A DNA stretch of 64,000 nucleotides from JBMNGN01 sp050949865 (GCA_050949865.1 JBMNGN010000004.1:434001-498000), one strand, 5' to 3'. Counted from the first letter of the stretch, positions 41,047-50,202 are shown. A program made the numbers and translations. Notes: a model not told the origin generated them from the sequence alone.

Positions 41047-41944
41047 AGTCAGACCCCTCTTTTTCGGCCAGGTAAACGAACACTTCTTCCATGGTCGGAG
41101 CTACGGTTTTAAAGGTTAACTCTTTTTTATACCCTTCCAGGCAGTTTTTCAGGTGCTCCCAGGGTATCGATTTATCGATGAAAAACCGGTGTTGGTTGGC
41201 ATAATGATAGTAATCAACCGCCCCCGGAATTATTTTCAACAGGACGGACGGGTCCTCTACCATGTCTATTTCCACCACCAGGTGGGGATAGTTCTTGATT
41301 AAATCGGAAGGTGAACCAGGGGTGGACAGCCGGCCCCGATTGATAAAAGCCACCTTTTTGCACAATTCCGCTTCATCCATATAGGGAGTGGTAAAAACAA
41401 TAGTTTGACCAATATCATTCAGGTCATACAGCATTCTCCAGAATTCTCTCCTAGATAAGGGATCTACTCCATAAGTTGGTTCATCAAGGATCAGGATGGA
41501 CGGGTTGGTAATCAGGGCACAAGTAAGGGACAATTTCTGTTTCATGCCCCCGGACAGCTGGCTGGCAAGCCGATGGACAAAGGGAGAAAGTCCCGTGATT
41601 TCAAGAATTTCAGCGGTTCTTCTCCTGATTGCCTGGTGATGGATACCGTACATAGCCCCGAAAAAATCAATGTTTTCTCTGATGGTAAGGTCCGGGTAAA
41701 GGCTGAACCGCTGGGGCATGTAGCCCAAGCGCTTTCTATCCATTTTTCCCGGATTCTGGCCCATGATTAAGATAGTACCTGAATCTGGTCGCAGAATACC
41801 GCAAAGCATCCTTAAAAGGGTGGTTTTACCTGCTCCATCCGGACCTACAATACCTAATATGTCCCCGGGGGACACCCTCAAGTCGAGATGATTAATGGCC
41901 CGTTTAAGCCCGAAATCTTTAACTAAATCCTTTACCATTATCAT
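41039..41944 (-). CDS. ABC exporter ATPase (first of two)
   Basis: 301 residues. Walker A GPDGAGKTT, signature LSGGMKQKL, Walker B ILILDEPTYGVDP. The switch motif reads FTTPYMDEAE, with Pro where the catalytic histidine normally sits, so this site may hydrolyse ATP poorly. The pair may work as an asymmetric dimer, as in the YbhF fusion. It overlaps the HlyD gene by 4 bp. Confidence 0.88.
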   Translation of the reverse strand: MIMVKDLVKDFGLKRAINHLDLRVSPGDILGIVGPDGAGKTTLLRMLCGILRPDSGTILIMGQNPGKMDRKRLGYMPQRFSLYPDLTIRENIDFFGAMYGIHHQAIRRRTAEILEITGLSPFVHRLASQLSGGMKQKLSLTCALITNPSILILDEPTYGVDPLSRREFWRMLYDLNDIGQTIVFTTPYMDEAELCKKVAFINRGRLSTPGSPSDLIKNYPHLVVEIDMVEDPSVLLKIIPGAVDYYHYANQHRFFIDKSIPWEHLKNCLEGYKKELTFKTVAPTMEEVFVYLAEKEGSDYD

Positions 41945-42939
41945 TGGACTGTAACCCGTTTCGTTGCAATATCAGCCGGCATTCCGGGTTTTAACTCCCC
42001 ATCATGGTTGAGAACTCCAATTTTGACGGCAAACACCACATTGGTGCGCTCCTGTTTGGTTTGAATAGTCTTGGGTGTAAACTCGCCTCGGGAAGCTATG
42101 TGGGAAACCTTCCCCTCAAATACTTTATTGCTCCCACTTACCGTTATATCGACCTTTTGGTTTAACCGGATATTAGGCAGATCATCTGTAGAAATATATA
42201 CCTTGACCCACAGGTTCTGCAAATCAGCTACGGTTGCTATAGGTGCACCAGGCTGAACATATTCCCCGGTTTCAAAATTTTTATTTATTACCGTGCCGTC
42301 AATGGGGGAAAAAATTTTTAGATCCTCGACCATGGTTTCGGTTGCCTTAAGTATGGCCCTGGTTCTTTCAAGTTCGTCCTGGGCGGCGGCGATTAGTTCA
42401 GGGCGGCTGCCGGATTTTAATAGGCTTAATCGGGCTTGTGCCGCTGCCAGCTGGTTTTCCCTGGTCTTCTGGTTGAGTATAACCGCATCCAGGCTGGCCT
42501 GGGATATGGCCCCGGCCTGGAAAAGAGCCTGGTACCTTTCCAGCTCCTGATTGGCAAGTTCCAGGTTGTCTTTAGCCGTGGCAAAGGCCGCCTCAGCTTC
42601 CTGGATCTCCTGGGGGCGAGCCCCTGCTACCAAATCCCGCAGCCTGGATTCTGCTATCTCGACTGCCATCAGGTCGCGTTCCTTTTGCAGCAAAAGATCC
42701 GGGCGGTTAATCTCCGCCACTAATTGTCCGGCAGTTACCTGGTCTCCTTCAGCTACCAAGACCGATCCTAAAGTACCACTGCTTTTGGAACACAATTCTA
42801 TGGTGGTTGCTTCAATAGTACCCGAGGCGGTTATGGTAGAGCTATCAACATTGGTCAAATGATACCGATAATAATAGAATATAGATATTAGAATTAGTCC
42901 TGCCAGGAGTAATAATAAAGGTTTTCGGTTCAACGCCAA
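41941..42939 (-). CDS. HlyD/YbhG-type membrane-fusion protein
   Basis: 332 residues from a TTG (42939, or the in-frame TTG 42933, better spaced from the G-run acting as SD). One N-terminal helix, a biotinyl-lipoyl half-domain (GTLGSVLVAEGDQVTAGQLVAEI), a long coiled-coil (about 75-195) and the second half-domain (IFSPIDGTVINKNFETGEYV). It links the ABC exporter to the outer leaflet or wall. First gene of the exporter operon. A run of nine C precedes it at 42940-42948. Confidence 0.88.
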   Translation of the reverse strand: MALNRKPLLLLLAGLILISIFYYYRYHLTNVDSSTITASGTIEATTIELCSKSSGTLGSVLVAEGDQVTAGQLVAEINRPDLLLQKERDLMAVEIAESRLRDLVAGARPQEIQEAEAAFATAKDNLELANQELERYQALFQAGAISQASLDAVILNQKTRENQLAAAQARLSLLKSGSRPELIAAAQDELERTRAILKATETMVEDLKIFSPIDGTVINKNFETGEYVQPGAPIATVADLQNLWVKVYISTDDLPNIRLNQKVDITVSGSNKVFEGKVSHIASRGEFTPKTIQTKQERTNVVFAVKIGVLNHDGELKPGMPADIATKRVTVQ

Positions 42940-43095
42940 CCCCCCCCCGGGTTATGCAGTAATTAAGCATTCTATTCTAATGCAGCTAAAACAGTATAGA
43001 TAGTCTAATTAGATCCTATCATTGATGTTGGGTGGCAGGCAATAGGTGTTTAATTGGCAGGTTTTTTATAAAATACTATGGTTAGGAAGGGAAAC

Positions 43096-44154
43096 ATGGC
43101 TGTAAAAGTATTGGTTATAGACGATTCGGCGTTTATGCGCCGGGTTATAGTTTCAATACTGGAAAGAGATCCTGAAATACAGGTGGTAGGTTATGCTCGT
43201 AACGGAGTTGAAGGGCTGGCCAAGATAGAGAAATTAAAACCGGATGTGGTAACCCTGGACATAGAAATGCCTGAGATGGATGGGCTGGAAACCTTAAAAA
43301 GGATTATGAGCACCAATCCATTACCGGTAGTTATGCTCAGCGCTCATACTACCGAAGGGGCTTTTTTAACCATGAGGGCCCTGGAACTAGGGGCTTTAGA
43401 TTTTGTCGGCAAACCGGAAGGAAAAAATGGGATTGAAATGCTTTCCGAGGAGCTCCCCCGGAAAATTAAAGTTGCTACTGTAGCCAGAATTAACCGAAAT
43501 GTGGAATTAAGCCGCACGCCGTCCCGAATGATCCCCAGGGAACAATCAATATCCAGGCCATCGTCGCCCATAGAAGCAGTCGGCATAGCTGCTTCTACTG
43601 GCGGACCTACAGCCCTGCAAAAGGTATTGGTTTCCGTCCCTTCAGGAATTATGGCCGGAATTGTGGTAGTACAGCATATGCCCCGGGGTTTTACGGGACC
43701 TTTTGCCAATCGCCTCAATGAATTATGCCGGTTAGAGGTGAAAGAAGCCAGTCAAAATGATGAAGTTCGCCCGGGAAGGGTATTGATTGCTCCGGCAGGT
43801 TACCAGATGGAATTCAAACGGACCGGGGCTGTGGTTACGGTTAATATTACTGAAGATCAGGGCAAAAAATCTTTATACAAGCCGTCAGCCGATATCATGT
43901 TCCGTTCTCTGGCCAAAGCATATGGCAATCGCAGCCTGGCGGTAATCTTGACCGGGATGGGCAACGATGGGACTGAAGGATTAAAAGAAATCAAAGCTGC
44001 CCGTTCATTAGTCCTGGCTCAGGACAAGAGTTCGTGTATAGTTTTCGGTATGCCGAAATCAGCAATCGAGGCCGGGGTCGTTGACCGGGTTGTTCCCCTG
44101 TCAGACATGGCCTCCACTATAGTAGATTTGGTACAAAGAGAATCCCGGAAATAG
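43096..44154 (+). CDS. cheB: Chemotaxis response regulator methylesterase CheB
   Basis: 352 residues from ATG 43096 (SD AGGAAGGG). Receiver domain with phosphorylated Asp55 (LDIEMPEMDGL), a linker, and a methylesterase domain with Ser167 (AASTGGP), His194 (VQHMP) and Asp291 (MGNDGTEG). Removes methyl groups from chemoreceptors and deamidates glutamines. No cheR is next to it. It leads into the flagellar block. Confidence 0.95.
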   Translation: MAVKVLVIDDSAFMRRVIVSILERDPEIQVVGYARNGVEGLAKIEKLKPDVVTLDIEMPEMDGLETLKRIMSTNPLPVVMLSAHTTEGAFLTMRALELGALDFVGKPEGKNGIEMLSEELPRKIKVATVARINRNVELSRTPSRMIPREQSISRPSSPIEAVGIAASTGGPTALQKVLVSVPSGIMAGIVVVQHMPRGFTGPFANRLNELCRLEVKEASQNDEVRPGRVLIAPAGYQMEFKRTGAVVTVNITEDQGKKSLYKPSADIMFRSLAKAYGNRSLAVILTGMGNDGTEGLKEIKAARSLVLAQDKSSCIVFGMPKSAIEAGVVDRVVPLSDMASTIVDLVQRESRK

Positions 44155-44181
44155 CTCCTATAATTTACCAGTAAATGGGTG

Positions 44182-44208
44182 TAAACTTTTAATCATAAAG
44201 GTCGATAT
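44182..44208 (+). promoter_or_regulatory. Sigma-D (sigma-28) promoter for the flgM operon
   Basis: TAAA at 44182-44185, exactly 15 bases, then GTCGATAT at 44201-44208, one mismatch to the sigma-D -10 GCCGATAT. Located 43 bp before flgM. Confidence 0.85.
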
Positions 44209-44250
44209 AATTAGCAATCAAAAGTCATAAAAAGAGCAGGTGCAAACAAG

Positions 44251-44529
44251 TTGAAAATCGATGGCAATAACCCGATAAAGGCAGGCAGCATCTACCAGAT
44301 TCAGCAAAACAAAAATGCTGGCGACAAACAACTCCATATATCCAGAAGCGATACAGATCAAATAGAAATCTCAGAACAGGCCAGAAAAATAAGTGAACTG
44401 GTAGAAAAGGCAGTTAAATTACCTGAGGTAAGAGTTGAAAAGGTTGAAGCCTTAAAAGAGAAGATTTCTGAAGGCAGTTACGTTATTTCAGCCCGTGAAC
44501 TGGCGATAAAAATGCTGCAGCAAAAATAG
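44251..44529 (+). CDS. flgM: Anti-sigma-28 factor FlgM
   Basis: 92 residues from a TTG. A loose N-terminus and two C-terminal helices (VEKVEALKEKISEGSYVISARELAIKML) fit FlgM, which holds sigma-28 until it is exported through the hook. The operon starts with a sigma-28 promoter, giving the usual feedback loop. Confidence 0.85.
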   Translation: MKIDGNNPIKAGSIYQIQQNKNAGDKQLHISRSDTDQIEISEQARKISELVEKAVKLPEVRVEKVEALKEKISEGSYVISARELAIKMLQQK

Positions 44530-44548
44530 ATGAGGAAGGATTTTAACC

Positions 44549-44986
44549 ATGGAATCGAACCGGCTTATAGAATTTGTAGAAGACCAAAAGCAGATCATCC
44601 AGGGATTAATTGAACTGGCTGAAAAACAGTTTGAGGCCTTGCAACAGGATAACCTGGAACAACTGGCCATTATAACCAGGGAGCAGGAAGCCAGGCTAAA
44701 TTCCTTGCCCTGGCTGGGGACCGACAGCGGCAGTTTAAACCATTATATTAACCAGGTGCACCTGACTGCCGGGGATAAAAACCGCTTGGATTCATTGCTA
44801 ACCGAAATGCAGGTATCCTATCAACAACTGTACGAATTAACTATCCTTAACCGTTTTGTATTAAAAAACGCCCTAAAACATTCCAAAGATATGGTTAACC
44901 TGCTGGAAGGAAACCCGTCTCCTATTTACGGCCGCCAGGGTAAAAAGAAGGCTGAGCCGTTAGGGATTATGAATACGGTTATTTAG
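44549..44986 (+). CDS. flgN: Flagellar export chaperone FlgN
   Basis: 145 residues, all helical, with the N-terminal pattern FVEDQKQIIQGLIELAEKQFEALQQDNLEQLAIITREQEA typical of FlgN. It shields hook-associated proteins FlgK and FlgL, both encoded immediately downstream. SD AGGAAGG. Confidence 0.85.
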   Translation: MESNRLIEFVEDQKQIIQGLIELAEKQFEALQQDNLEQLAIITREQEARLNSLPWLGTDSGSLNHYINQVHLTAGDKNRLDSLLTEMQVSYQQLYELTILNRFVLKNALKHSKDMVNLLEGNPSPIYGRQGKKKAEPLGIMNTVI

Positions 44987-44999
44987 GGAGGACTTTGGA

Positions 45000-46517
45000 A
45001 TGGGCAATCTTTTATTTGGACTAAATACGGCATTAAAAGGCATGACAGCCCAGCAGGCATCATTGAACGTTCTTTCCCATAATATTGCCAATGCCAACAC
45101 CCCCGGTTATACCCGGCAGAGAGCCGTATTGGAAACCAGTTATCCCATATCTGGATTGTGCACAGCCGGCCAAATGGGAACCGGGGTTGAAGTAGGCCAG
45201 ATTCAGAGGATCCGGGATCAGTTTATCGATTACCAGTTGAAGAATGAGTATTGTATCGAAGGGAAATGGGAATCGATAACCAATGTCCTGGAGCAAGTAG
45301 AAATGATATTCATGGAACCCACCGAAAGCGGCTTTAATGAAATGATGAATACCTTCTGGAATGACTGGTTGGAGCTGTCCGACTATGCTGAACTTTCACC
45401 GATTCGGACCAATTTAAAAGAATCCGCTGGGTATCTGGCCGATGCTTTCCGCCATATTAGCTCCCAGCTAAAGGTAATTAAAAATGATATTGTCCAACAG
45501 CATAAAATGGCGCTTAGGGAGGTTAATTTAATAGCCAAACAAATAGCCGATCTTAACCAGCAAATATATGTGGTAACCGCTACCGGGGACAGCCCCAATG
45601 ACCTGATAGACCGCCGGGATCTGCTTCTTGATGAACTGGGCAAGTTAGCCCCTATCACGGTTAACCCGGTAGTAAATCCCAATGGGGATCCTACCGGTTC
45701 GATAGACGTAGCCATAAACGGGATAAAAATAGTTGATGATCGAGTTGCCAGGCTGGTTTCCATCGATGATTCCAGCGTGGAGGCTGGGATTAAAATTGAG
45801 GGAGAAACGGACCTAGTTATGGTAGAGCAGGGTAAGATCGGGGGTCTCAGAAAGGCTGCAGGCCAGCCGGATCTTGATACCTACAGCATAGATCATTACC
45901 TGCAGAAATTGGACTCCCTGGCGGTTAGCCTGGCTAAGGCGGTGAATGATCTTCACAAACAAGGGATTGACTTGAACGGGGAGCAGGGGCTAGAGTTCTT
46001 TGTTTTTCTGGACAGCAATGGCAATGAAATCCACCTGAATTCCATTGATTGGAATAATCCCCTGGGTGCGGGATTAGGGGCAGGGAATATACATGTAAAT
46101 CCCCGGATTATGGAGGATGTTTCCCGGATAGCAGCCGGGCAAAAACAGGGAGAACTATTTCTGCCCGGTAATGGGGATATTGCCTTAAAAATCAGCCAGC
46201 TGAAAGACGCCAGGCTAAAATACGATCCGGCCAGTAAGGTAGCAGCAGTGGACCCTGATGGTACTAACACCTTCGGCGGCTTCTATGTAGACTCCCTTTC
46301 TGAATTGGGGTCTGCTTCCCGGGATGCCGCCAGAAACTTATCCAATCAGAAAGCCCTGGTAACCCAGATGGAAAACCGGAGGGAGTCGGTTTCCGGGGTT
46401 TCACTGGATGAAGAAATGGCTCATATGCTCCAGTATCAACACGCGTATGCGGCTAATGCCAGGGTGATTCAAACCATCGATGAATTGCTGGCAACGCTGA
46501 TTAACCTGGTAAGGTAG
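45000..46517 (+). CDS. flgK: Flagellar hook-associated protein 1
   Basis: 505 residues with SD GGGAGGA. The N-terminal rod/hook helix region has SLNVLSHNIANANTPGYTRQRA, and the C-terminus ends in VSLDEEMAHMLQYQHAYAANARVIQTIDELL. The middle is variable. Forms the hook-filament junction. Normal length. Confidence 0.95.
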   Translation: MGNLLFGLNTALKGMTAQQASLNVLSHNIANANTPGYTRQRAVLETSYPISGLCTAGQMGTGVEVGQIQRIRDQFIDYQLKNEYCIEGKWESITNVLEQVEMIFMEPTESGFNEMMNTFWNDWLELSDYAELSPIRTNLKESAGYLADAFRHISSQLKVIKNDIVQQHKMALREVNLIAKQIADLNQQIYVVTATGDSPNDLIDRRDLLLDELGKLAPITVNPVVNPNGDPTGSIDVAINGIKIVDDRVARLVSIDDSSVEAGIKIEGETDLVMVEQGKIGGLRKAAGQPDLDTYSIDHYLQKLDSLAVSLAKAVNDLHKQGIDLNGEQGLEFFVFLDSNGNEIHLNSIDWNNPLGAGLGAGNIHVNPRIMEDVSRIAAGQKQGELFLPGNGDIALKISQLKDARLKYDPASKVAAVDPDGTNTFGGFYVDSLSELGSASRDAARNLSNQKALVTQMENRRESVSGVSLDEEMAHMLQYQHAYAANARVIQTIDELLATLINLVR

Positions 46518-46527
46518 GTGATAGATA

Positions 46528-47493
46528 ATGCGGGTAACCAACCGGATGTTGAATAATATTACCCTGAATAATATTAACCACAATCTCATTAAAATGGGAG
46601 AGTTTCAACAGCAACTGTCTTCAGGCAAAAGGGTGAACAAACCTTCAGATGACCCGATTGCAGTAACCAAACTCCTAATGGTGAAATCAACCCTGGCGTT
46701 TCATGAACAGTACACCAGGAATGTGGAAAATGCCAAGAGTTATCTAGACATGGCTGACACCGCCCTGGACAATGCCACTCAGATTATGCAGCGGGCAAGG
46801 GAAATTGCGGGCTACGGGGCTACCGGAACAGTTCCCCAGGCATCAATGGAAGCCTTGGCCGAGGAGGTTAACGGTCTGGTAGAGGAATTAATCCAGGTGG
46901 CCAATAGCAGTTTTGGCGGGCGTTATATTTTCGGAGGAACCTACACCACCATGCCTCCCTTTACCATCAAGGAGCAGGAGAATGGTAAAGTATCCGAAGT
47001 TCAGTTTATTAACTCGGATTTTGTTGCCTCCAACCCGGATATTGCTGAAATGCTGGATAATACTTATAGACTGGAAATTGAAGTAGAAACCGGGGTCACT
47101 ATGGATATTAGCAGCGGCAAGCAGACATTCCATACCGACCATGAGGGCCAGCCATCCCCGGGGGCGATTTTTAATACCTTGATCCAGCTGAGAATACACC
47201 TGGAAAACGGGGATAAAGAAAAAACCAACCAGAAAATATCGGAGATGGACCAGCTGATAGACAACATACTTTCTGAGAGGGCCGTGGTCGGAGCCAAAAG
47301 CAAGCGTATGGAATTGGCGTATAACCGGTTTGAAACTTATAAAGTGGAGATAAAGAGTTTATTGGGCAAGCTGGAGGATGTTGACTATGCCGAGGCCATG
47401 ATCCGTTTTAAGTCTCAGGAAACGGTTTACCAGGCGGCCTTGGCAGCAAGTGCCAAGATAATCCAGCCCACCCTAATAAACTACCTGAAATAA
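46528..47493 (+). CDS. flgL: Flagellar hook-associated protein 3
   Basis: 321 residues. MRVTNRMLNNITLNNINHNL and QQQLSSGKRVNKPSDDP are the N-terminal signature. The C-terminus (ETVYQAALAASAKIIQPTLINYL) packs as a helix. It follows flgK by 10 bp and caps the junction before the filament. Confidence 0.95.
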   Translation: MRVTNRMLNNITLNNINHNLIKMGEFQQQLSSGKRVNKPSDDPIAVTKLLMVKSTLAFHEQYTRNVENAKSYLDMADTALDNATQIMQRAREIAGYGATGTVPQASMEALAEEVNGLVEELIQVANSSFGGRYIFGGTYTTMPPFTIKEQENGKVSEVQFINSDFVASNPDIAEMLDNTYRLEIEVETGVTMDISSGKQTFHTDHEGQPSPGAIFNTLIQLRIHLENGDKEKTNQKISEMDQLIDNILSERAVVGAKSKRMELAYNRFETYKVEIKSLLGKLEDVDYAEAMIRFKSQETVYQAALAASAKIIQPTLINYLK

Positions 47494-47507
47494 CGGAGTG
47501 ATTTCAC

Positions 47508-47957
47508 ATGGTTATAAACACCAAAAGATTTGGGGAGATAATAGCCGAAGAACAGGAAATCATCCAGTTCCCGGCAGGGCTCCTGGCCTTTGAAAACCTG
47601 GTCAGATTTGCCCTGCTTGATATCAGCAATAATCCGGTGTTTAAATGGCTGCAGTCGATTGAAGCCCCGGAAATAGCCTTTTTGCTGGTAGACCCGTTTG
47701 TTTTTAAGCGGGATTACTATTTGGATCTGGATCCGGAATTGACCCGGGAACTGGAGATTAAGAGGCCAGAAGATGTACTGGTATACACTACGGTGACCAT
47801 ACCCGAACATGACTTTAAACAGGCTACCACCAACTTGGTAGGACCGCTGGTAATTAACCGAAACAGCAAACGGGGCAAGCAGGTGGTCCTGGATAAGGAA
47901 GGTCTGGCCGTAAAGTATCCCCTGTTTTCTGATTACCGGTTGAGCGGGAGATATTGA
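47508..47957 (+). CDS. fliW: Flagellar assembly factor FliW
   Basis: 149 residues. IIQFPAGLLAFENLVRFALLD and the PLVINRNSKRGKQVVL motif fit FliW. It binds CsrA and, when flagellin is scarce, frees the flagellin mRNA from repression. It lies 3 bp before csrA. Confidence 0.93.
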   Translation: MVINTKRFGEIIAEEQEIIQFPAGLLAFENLVRFALLDISNNPVFKWLQSIEAPEIAFLLVDPFVFKRDYYLDLDPELTRELEIKRPEDVLVYTTVTIPEHDFKQATTNLVGPLVINRNSKRGKQVVLDKEGLAVKYPLFSDYRLSGRY

Positions 47958-47960
47958 TGG

Positions 47961-48200
47961 ATGCTGATTCTAACCAGGAAAATTAATGAAGCCATAATCA
48001 TAGGAAAAAATATAAAAATTACCGTCATCTCCGTTGACGGAAACCAGGTAAAGCTCGGTATTACCGCTCCTAATAACCTATCCATATTCAGGGAAGAGAT
48101 AATAGATGCCATCAAACAGGAGAATCTATCAGCCGCCGGCATAAGTTCCATTGATTTAGATCCCAGTGATCTATTTACTGAACAAAGGGGTGATGATTGA
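47961..48200 (+). CDS. csrA: Carbon storage/flagellin regulator CsrA
   Basis: 79 residues. MLILTRKINEAIIIG, ITVISVDGNQVKLGI and APNNLSIFREEI are the CsrA core that binds GGA in RNA hairpin loops. The tail after about residue 60 is longer than minimal CsrA, as in Firmicutes. A likely target is the flagellin leader 2 kb downstream. Confidence 0.95.
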   Translation: MLILTRKINEAIIIGKNIKITVISVDGNQVKLGITAPNNLSIFREEIIDAIKQENLSAAGISSIDLDPSDLFTEQRGDD

Positions 48201-48553
48201 TGAGTATTTCTCCCATCCCTGCCGCCCAGCCGGTTAGTGGCAGGTATACGGAAAGGAAACCAGAGCCGCAAACGATCCCCCAAAAGACTGGATTAATCAA
48301 ATCGGGGGAGCCGGGTTCTAACCTGATTGACCAGGACGCAGTCAAAATCGCAGTTGATGATGCCAACCGGGCTTTGCAAATCTTGAATACCCGCCTGCAG
48401 TTTTCCATACACGAAGATACCAAACAGATTATGGTCAAGGTAATTGATGAAACCAATGGAGAGCTGATCAGGGAAATTCCCCCGGAAAAGTTGCTGGATG
48501 CTTTAGCCAAGATGTGGGAACTAGTCGGCATTCTGGTGGATGAAAAGGCTTAA
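48200..48553 (+). CDS. flaG: FlaG family protein (copy 1)
   Basis: 117 residues from ATG 48200, overlapping the csrA stop by one base, with SD AGGGGTGATG. The C-terminal part (TRLQFSIHEDTKQIMVKVIDETNGELIREIPPEKLLD) is the FlaG signature. FlaG affects filament length; its biochemical role is unclear. Confidence 0.88.
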   Translation: MSISPIPAAQPVSGRYTERKPEPQTIPQKTGLIKSGEPGSNLIDQDAVKIAVDDANRALQILNTRLQFSIHEDTKQIMVKVIDETNGELIREIPPEKLLDALAKMWELVGILVDEKA

Positions 48554-48634
48554 GCCGTAATCCTTGAAAGGGAAAGGAAGACTGTTTTCCTGGCGTGCCA
48601 ATACCCGTCCTGATGATTAAAGAAGGTGATGCGG

Positions 48635-49021
48635 ATGGGAACCGAGATTAGCAAAATACTGGCTGAAAAGCAGGACCTGTTGCAGCGGTTGGTAAAACTG
48701 GGCCAACAACAGGGGCTGGCCATAAAAACCAACAATTACGATTCAATCCTCAGCATTATAGGGGAAAAACAGAGTATTATCGAACAGGTTAACCTGATGG
48801 ATTTAGAGATAAAGGAAACCATGCCGGGGGAAATGGAGCCCTATAAGGATTTACTGCGGGAAATCCAGGAAATCATGTCTCAGGCTATTCATCTGGAGGA
48901 AGATAATGTGAGGATGTTGGAACAGCACAAAACCATGATATATGCTGCATTAAAGGAAGTTTATTGTCCCAAGAGGGATAAATATGCCGATCTTCCAGAA
49001 ATAAAAGCCTCGGTAAAGTAA
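48635..49021 (+). CDS. FlgN-like helical protein
   Basis: About 128 residues from ATG 48635, 8 bases after GAAGG. Helical, with an N-terminal half (ISKILAEKQDLLQRLVKLGQQQGLAI) like FlgN chaperones. Lies between two flaG genes. Probably an export chaperone; its client is unknown. It could also be FliT-like. Confidence 0.6.
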   Translation: MGTEISKILAEKQDLLQRLVKLGQQQGLAIKTNNYDSILSIIGEKQSIIEQVNLMDLEIKETMPGEMEPYKDLLREIQEIMSQAIHLEEDNVRMLEQHKTMIYAALKEVYCPKRDKYADLPEIKASVK

Positions 49022-49043
49022 GAAATTATGGTGGAGAGAGCCT

Positions 49044-49403
49044 ATGACCATTATCAATGGGGTAGACACCCGGATTGTAAATACCATTAAACAGAAGACC
49101 CAGAAGCAATTGGTGATGGAATCCGGGCAAACCAAGATAATTGGTGACCGCCAGGAGGATTCCAAAAGGGAGCCTCGCAAGGGGCCAAACCCGGAAAGGA
49201 TGAGATTCCTGCTGGATGCCTTGAACCGGAAGATGAAAGAGAATAACACCCCAATTTGTTTTAAACTGGTTAAGGACCGGGATGGTTCCAGGATCCAGGT
49301 AATAGATACCGGGAACAATCTGGTGATCAAAGAGCTTGCTCCCGAAATGTTACTGGAAATGGTTGATAACCCCGGGGGATTGACCTTGAATCAAACCATT
49401 TAA
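49044..49403 (+). CDS. FlaG family protein (copy 2)
   Basis: 119 residues with SD GGAGAGAG. The C-terminal part (CFKLVKDRDGSRIQVIDTGNNLVIKELAPEMLLEMV) matches FlaG more loosely than the first copy and the N-terminus is different and basic. A diverged paralogue, separated from copy 1 by the FlgN-like gene. Confidence 0.65.
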   Translation: MTIINGVDTRIVNTIKQKTQKQLVMESGQTKIIGDRQEDSKREPRKGPNPERMRFLLDALNRKMKENNTPICFKLVKDRDGSRIQVIDTGNNLVIKELAPEMLLEMVDNPGGLTLNQTI

Positions 49404-49421
49404 AGGCAAGGAGGACTAAGG

Positions 49422-49778
49422 ATGAACGCTATAGCTGAGGCTTATCGCCATAATCAGGTAAACACTGCCTCCCAGGGACAACTGGTGTTAATGCTGTATG
49501 ACGGGGGCAAAAGGTTTATAACCCGGGCCATAATGGCCCTGGAAAAACATAACCTGGAGGAAGCCAACACCTGCCTGCAGAGGGCCCAGGAGATAATGGA
49601 CCAGTTAATCCTGGGATTGAATTACGAGGCCGGAGACATGGCTCACCAGTTATACCTCCTGTATGATTACCTGCAGCGCCTGCTGGTGGAAGCCAACCTG
49701 AAAAAAGACATCCAGCCGGCCCGGGAGGCCTTGAACCTGCTGGGAGAACTAAGAGAAACCTGGGCCAAAATATTATAA
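49422..49778 (+). CDS. fliS: Flagellin export chaperone FliS
   Basis: 118 residues. YRHNQVNTASQGQLVLMLYDGGKRFITRA is the FliS signature. It binds the C-terminal tail of flagellin, encoded 425 bp downstream, and prevents its premature polymerisation. SD AAGGAGGA. Last gene before the operon terminator. Confidence 0.95.
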   Translation: MNAIAEAYRHNQVNTASQGQLVLMLYDGGKRFITRAIMALEKHNLEEANTCLQRAQEIMDQLILGLNYEAGDMAHQLYLLYDYLQRLLVEANLKKDIQPAREALNLLGELRETWAKIL

Positions 49779-49904
49779 CCCGGGTGACCGGGAGCGATTA
49801 AGGGGTTCAACGGATACAGCCCGGCTTAAATACAGGGCAGCCTGGGAGAAATTATAGAACTGAATCGAAGGTTAAGCTGTTTTAAAAAGGCTTAAACAAT
49901 TTTC

Positions 49905-49932
49905 GGCTGGTGATTCCAGCCTTTAATTTTTT
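49905..49932 (+). terminator. Terminator of the flgM-fliS operon
   Basis: GGCTGG and CCAGCC form a 6-bp GC-rich stem with a 5-nt loop, then TTTAATTTTTT. The rest of the 424-bp spacer to flagellin holds the promoter and leader described separately. Confidence 0.8.
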
Positions 49933-50078
49933 ACAGGCCAAATATAATCGTGCTGGAAATATGCGTTATAGTCCAATCTCCATATTTCCCTCTTGTTTTC
50001 GGCCAATAAACCTTCTTCAATATCAAAATCCCTTTACTGGTACAGCTCACCTCTTTGGGGAAAACTTTACCAGAGCCC

Positions 50079-50105
50079 TAAATAAAAAGTAAATTGAATC
50101 GATTA
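50079..50105 (+). promoter_or_regulatory. Probable sigma-D promoter for flagellin
   Basis: TAAA (50079-50082), exactly 15 bases, then ATCGATTA (50098-50105), which keeps the CGAT core of GCCGATAT. Predicted start near 50112 and a leader of about 90 nt. It is weaker than the flgM and cheA matches. Confidence 0.5.
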
Positions 50106-50155
50106 ATAATAACAGGCAGATACTTCCTAAAGGGCCCGGGAAGGTTTATCAGCAG

Positions 50156-50194
50156 GGGACATGGAGGTCCCTGGATTTAAATAAAAAAAGGAGG
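50156..50194 (+). promoter_or_regulatory. Candidate CsrA-binding sites in the flagellin leader
   Basis: GGGAC (50156-50160) pairs with GTCCC (50167-50171), leaving the loop ATGGAG, which exposes GGA. A second GGA is in the SD AAAGGAGG (50187-50194). CsrA dimers are known to bridge such a pair and block flagellin translation in Bacillus. csrA and fliW lie 2 kb upstream. Confidence 0.6.
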
Positions 50195-50202
50195 TTATTT
50201 AA

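Noticed and set aside
42940..42948. Run of nine C before the HlyD gene as a phase-variation tract
   Set aside because: It lies upstream of the start and doubles as the ribosome site on the minus strand; a length change would alter spacing, not frame, and there is no evidence for variation.
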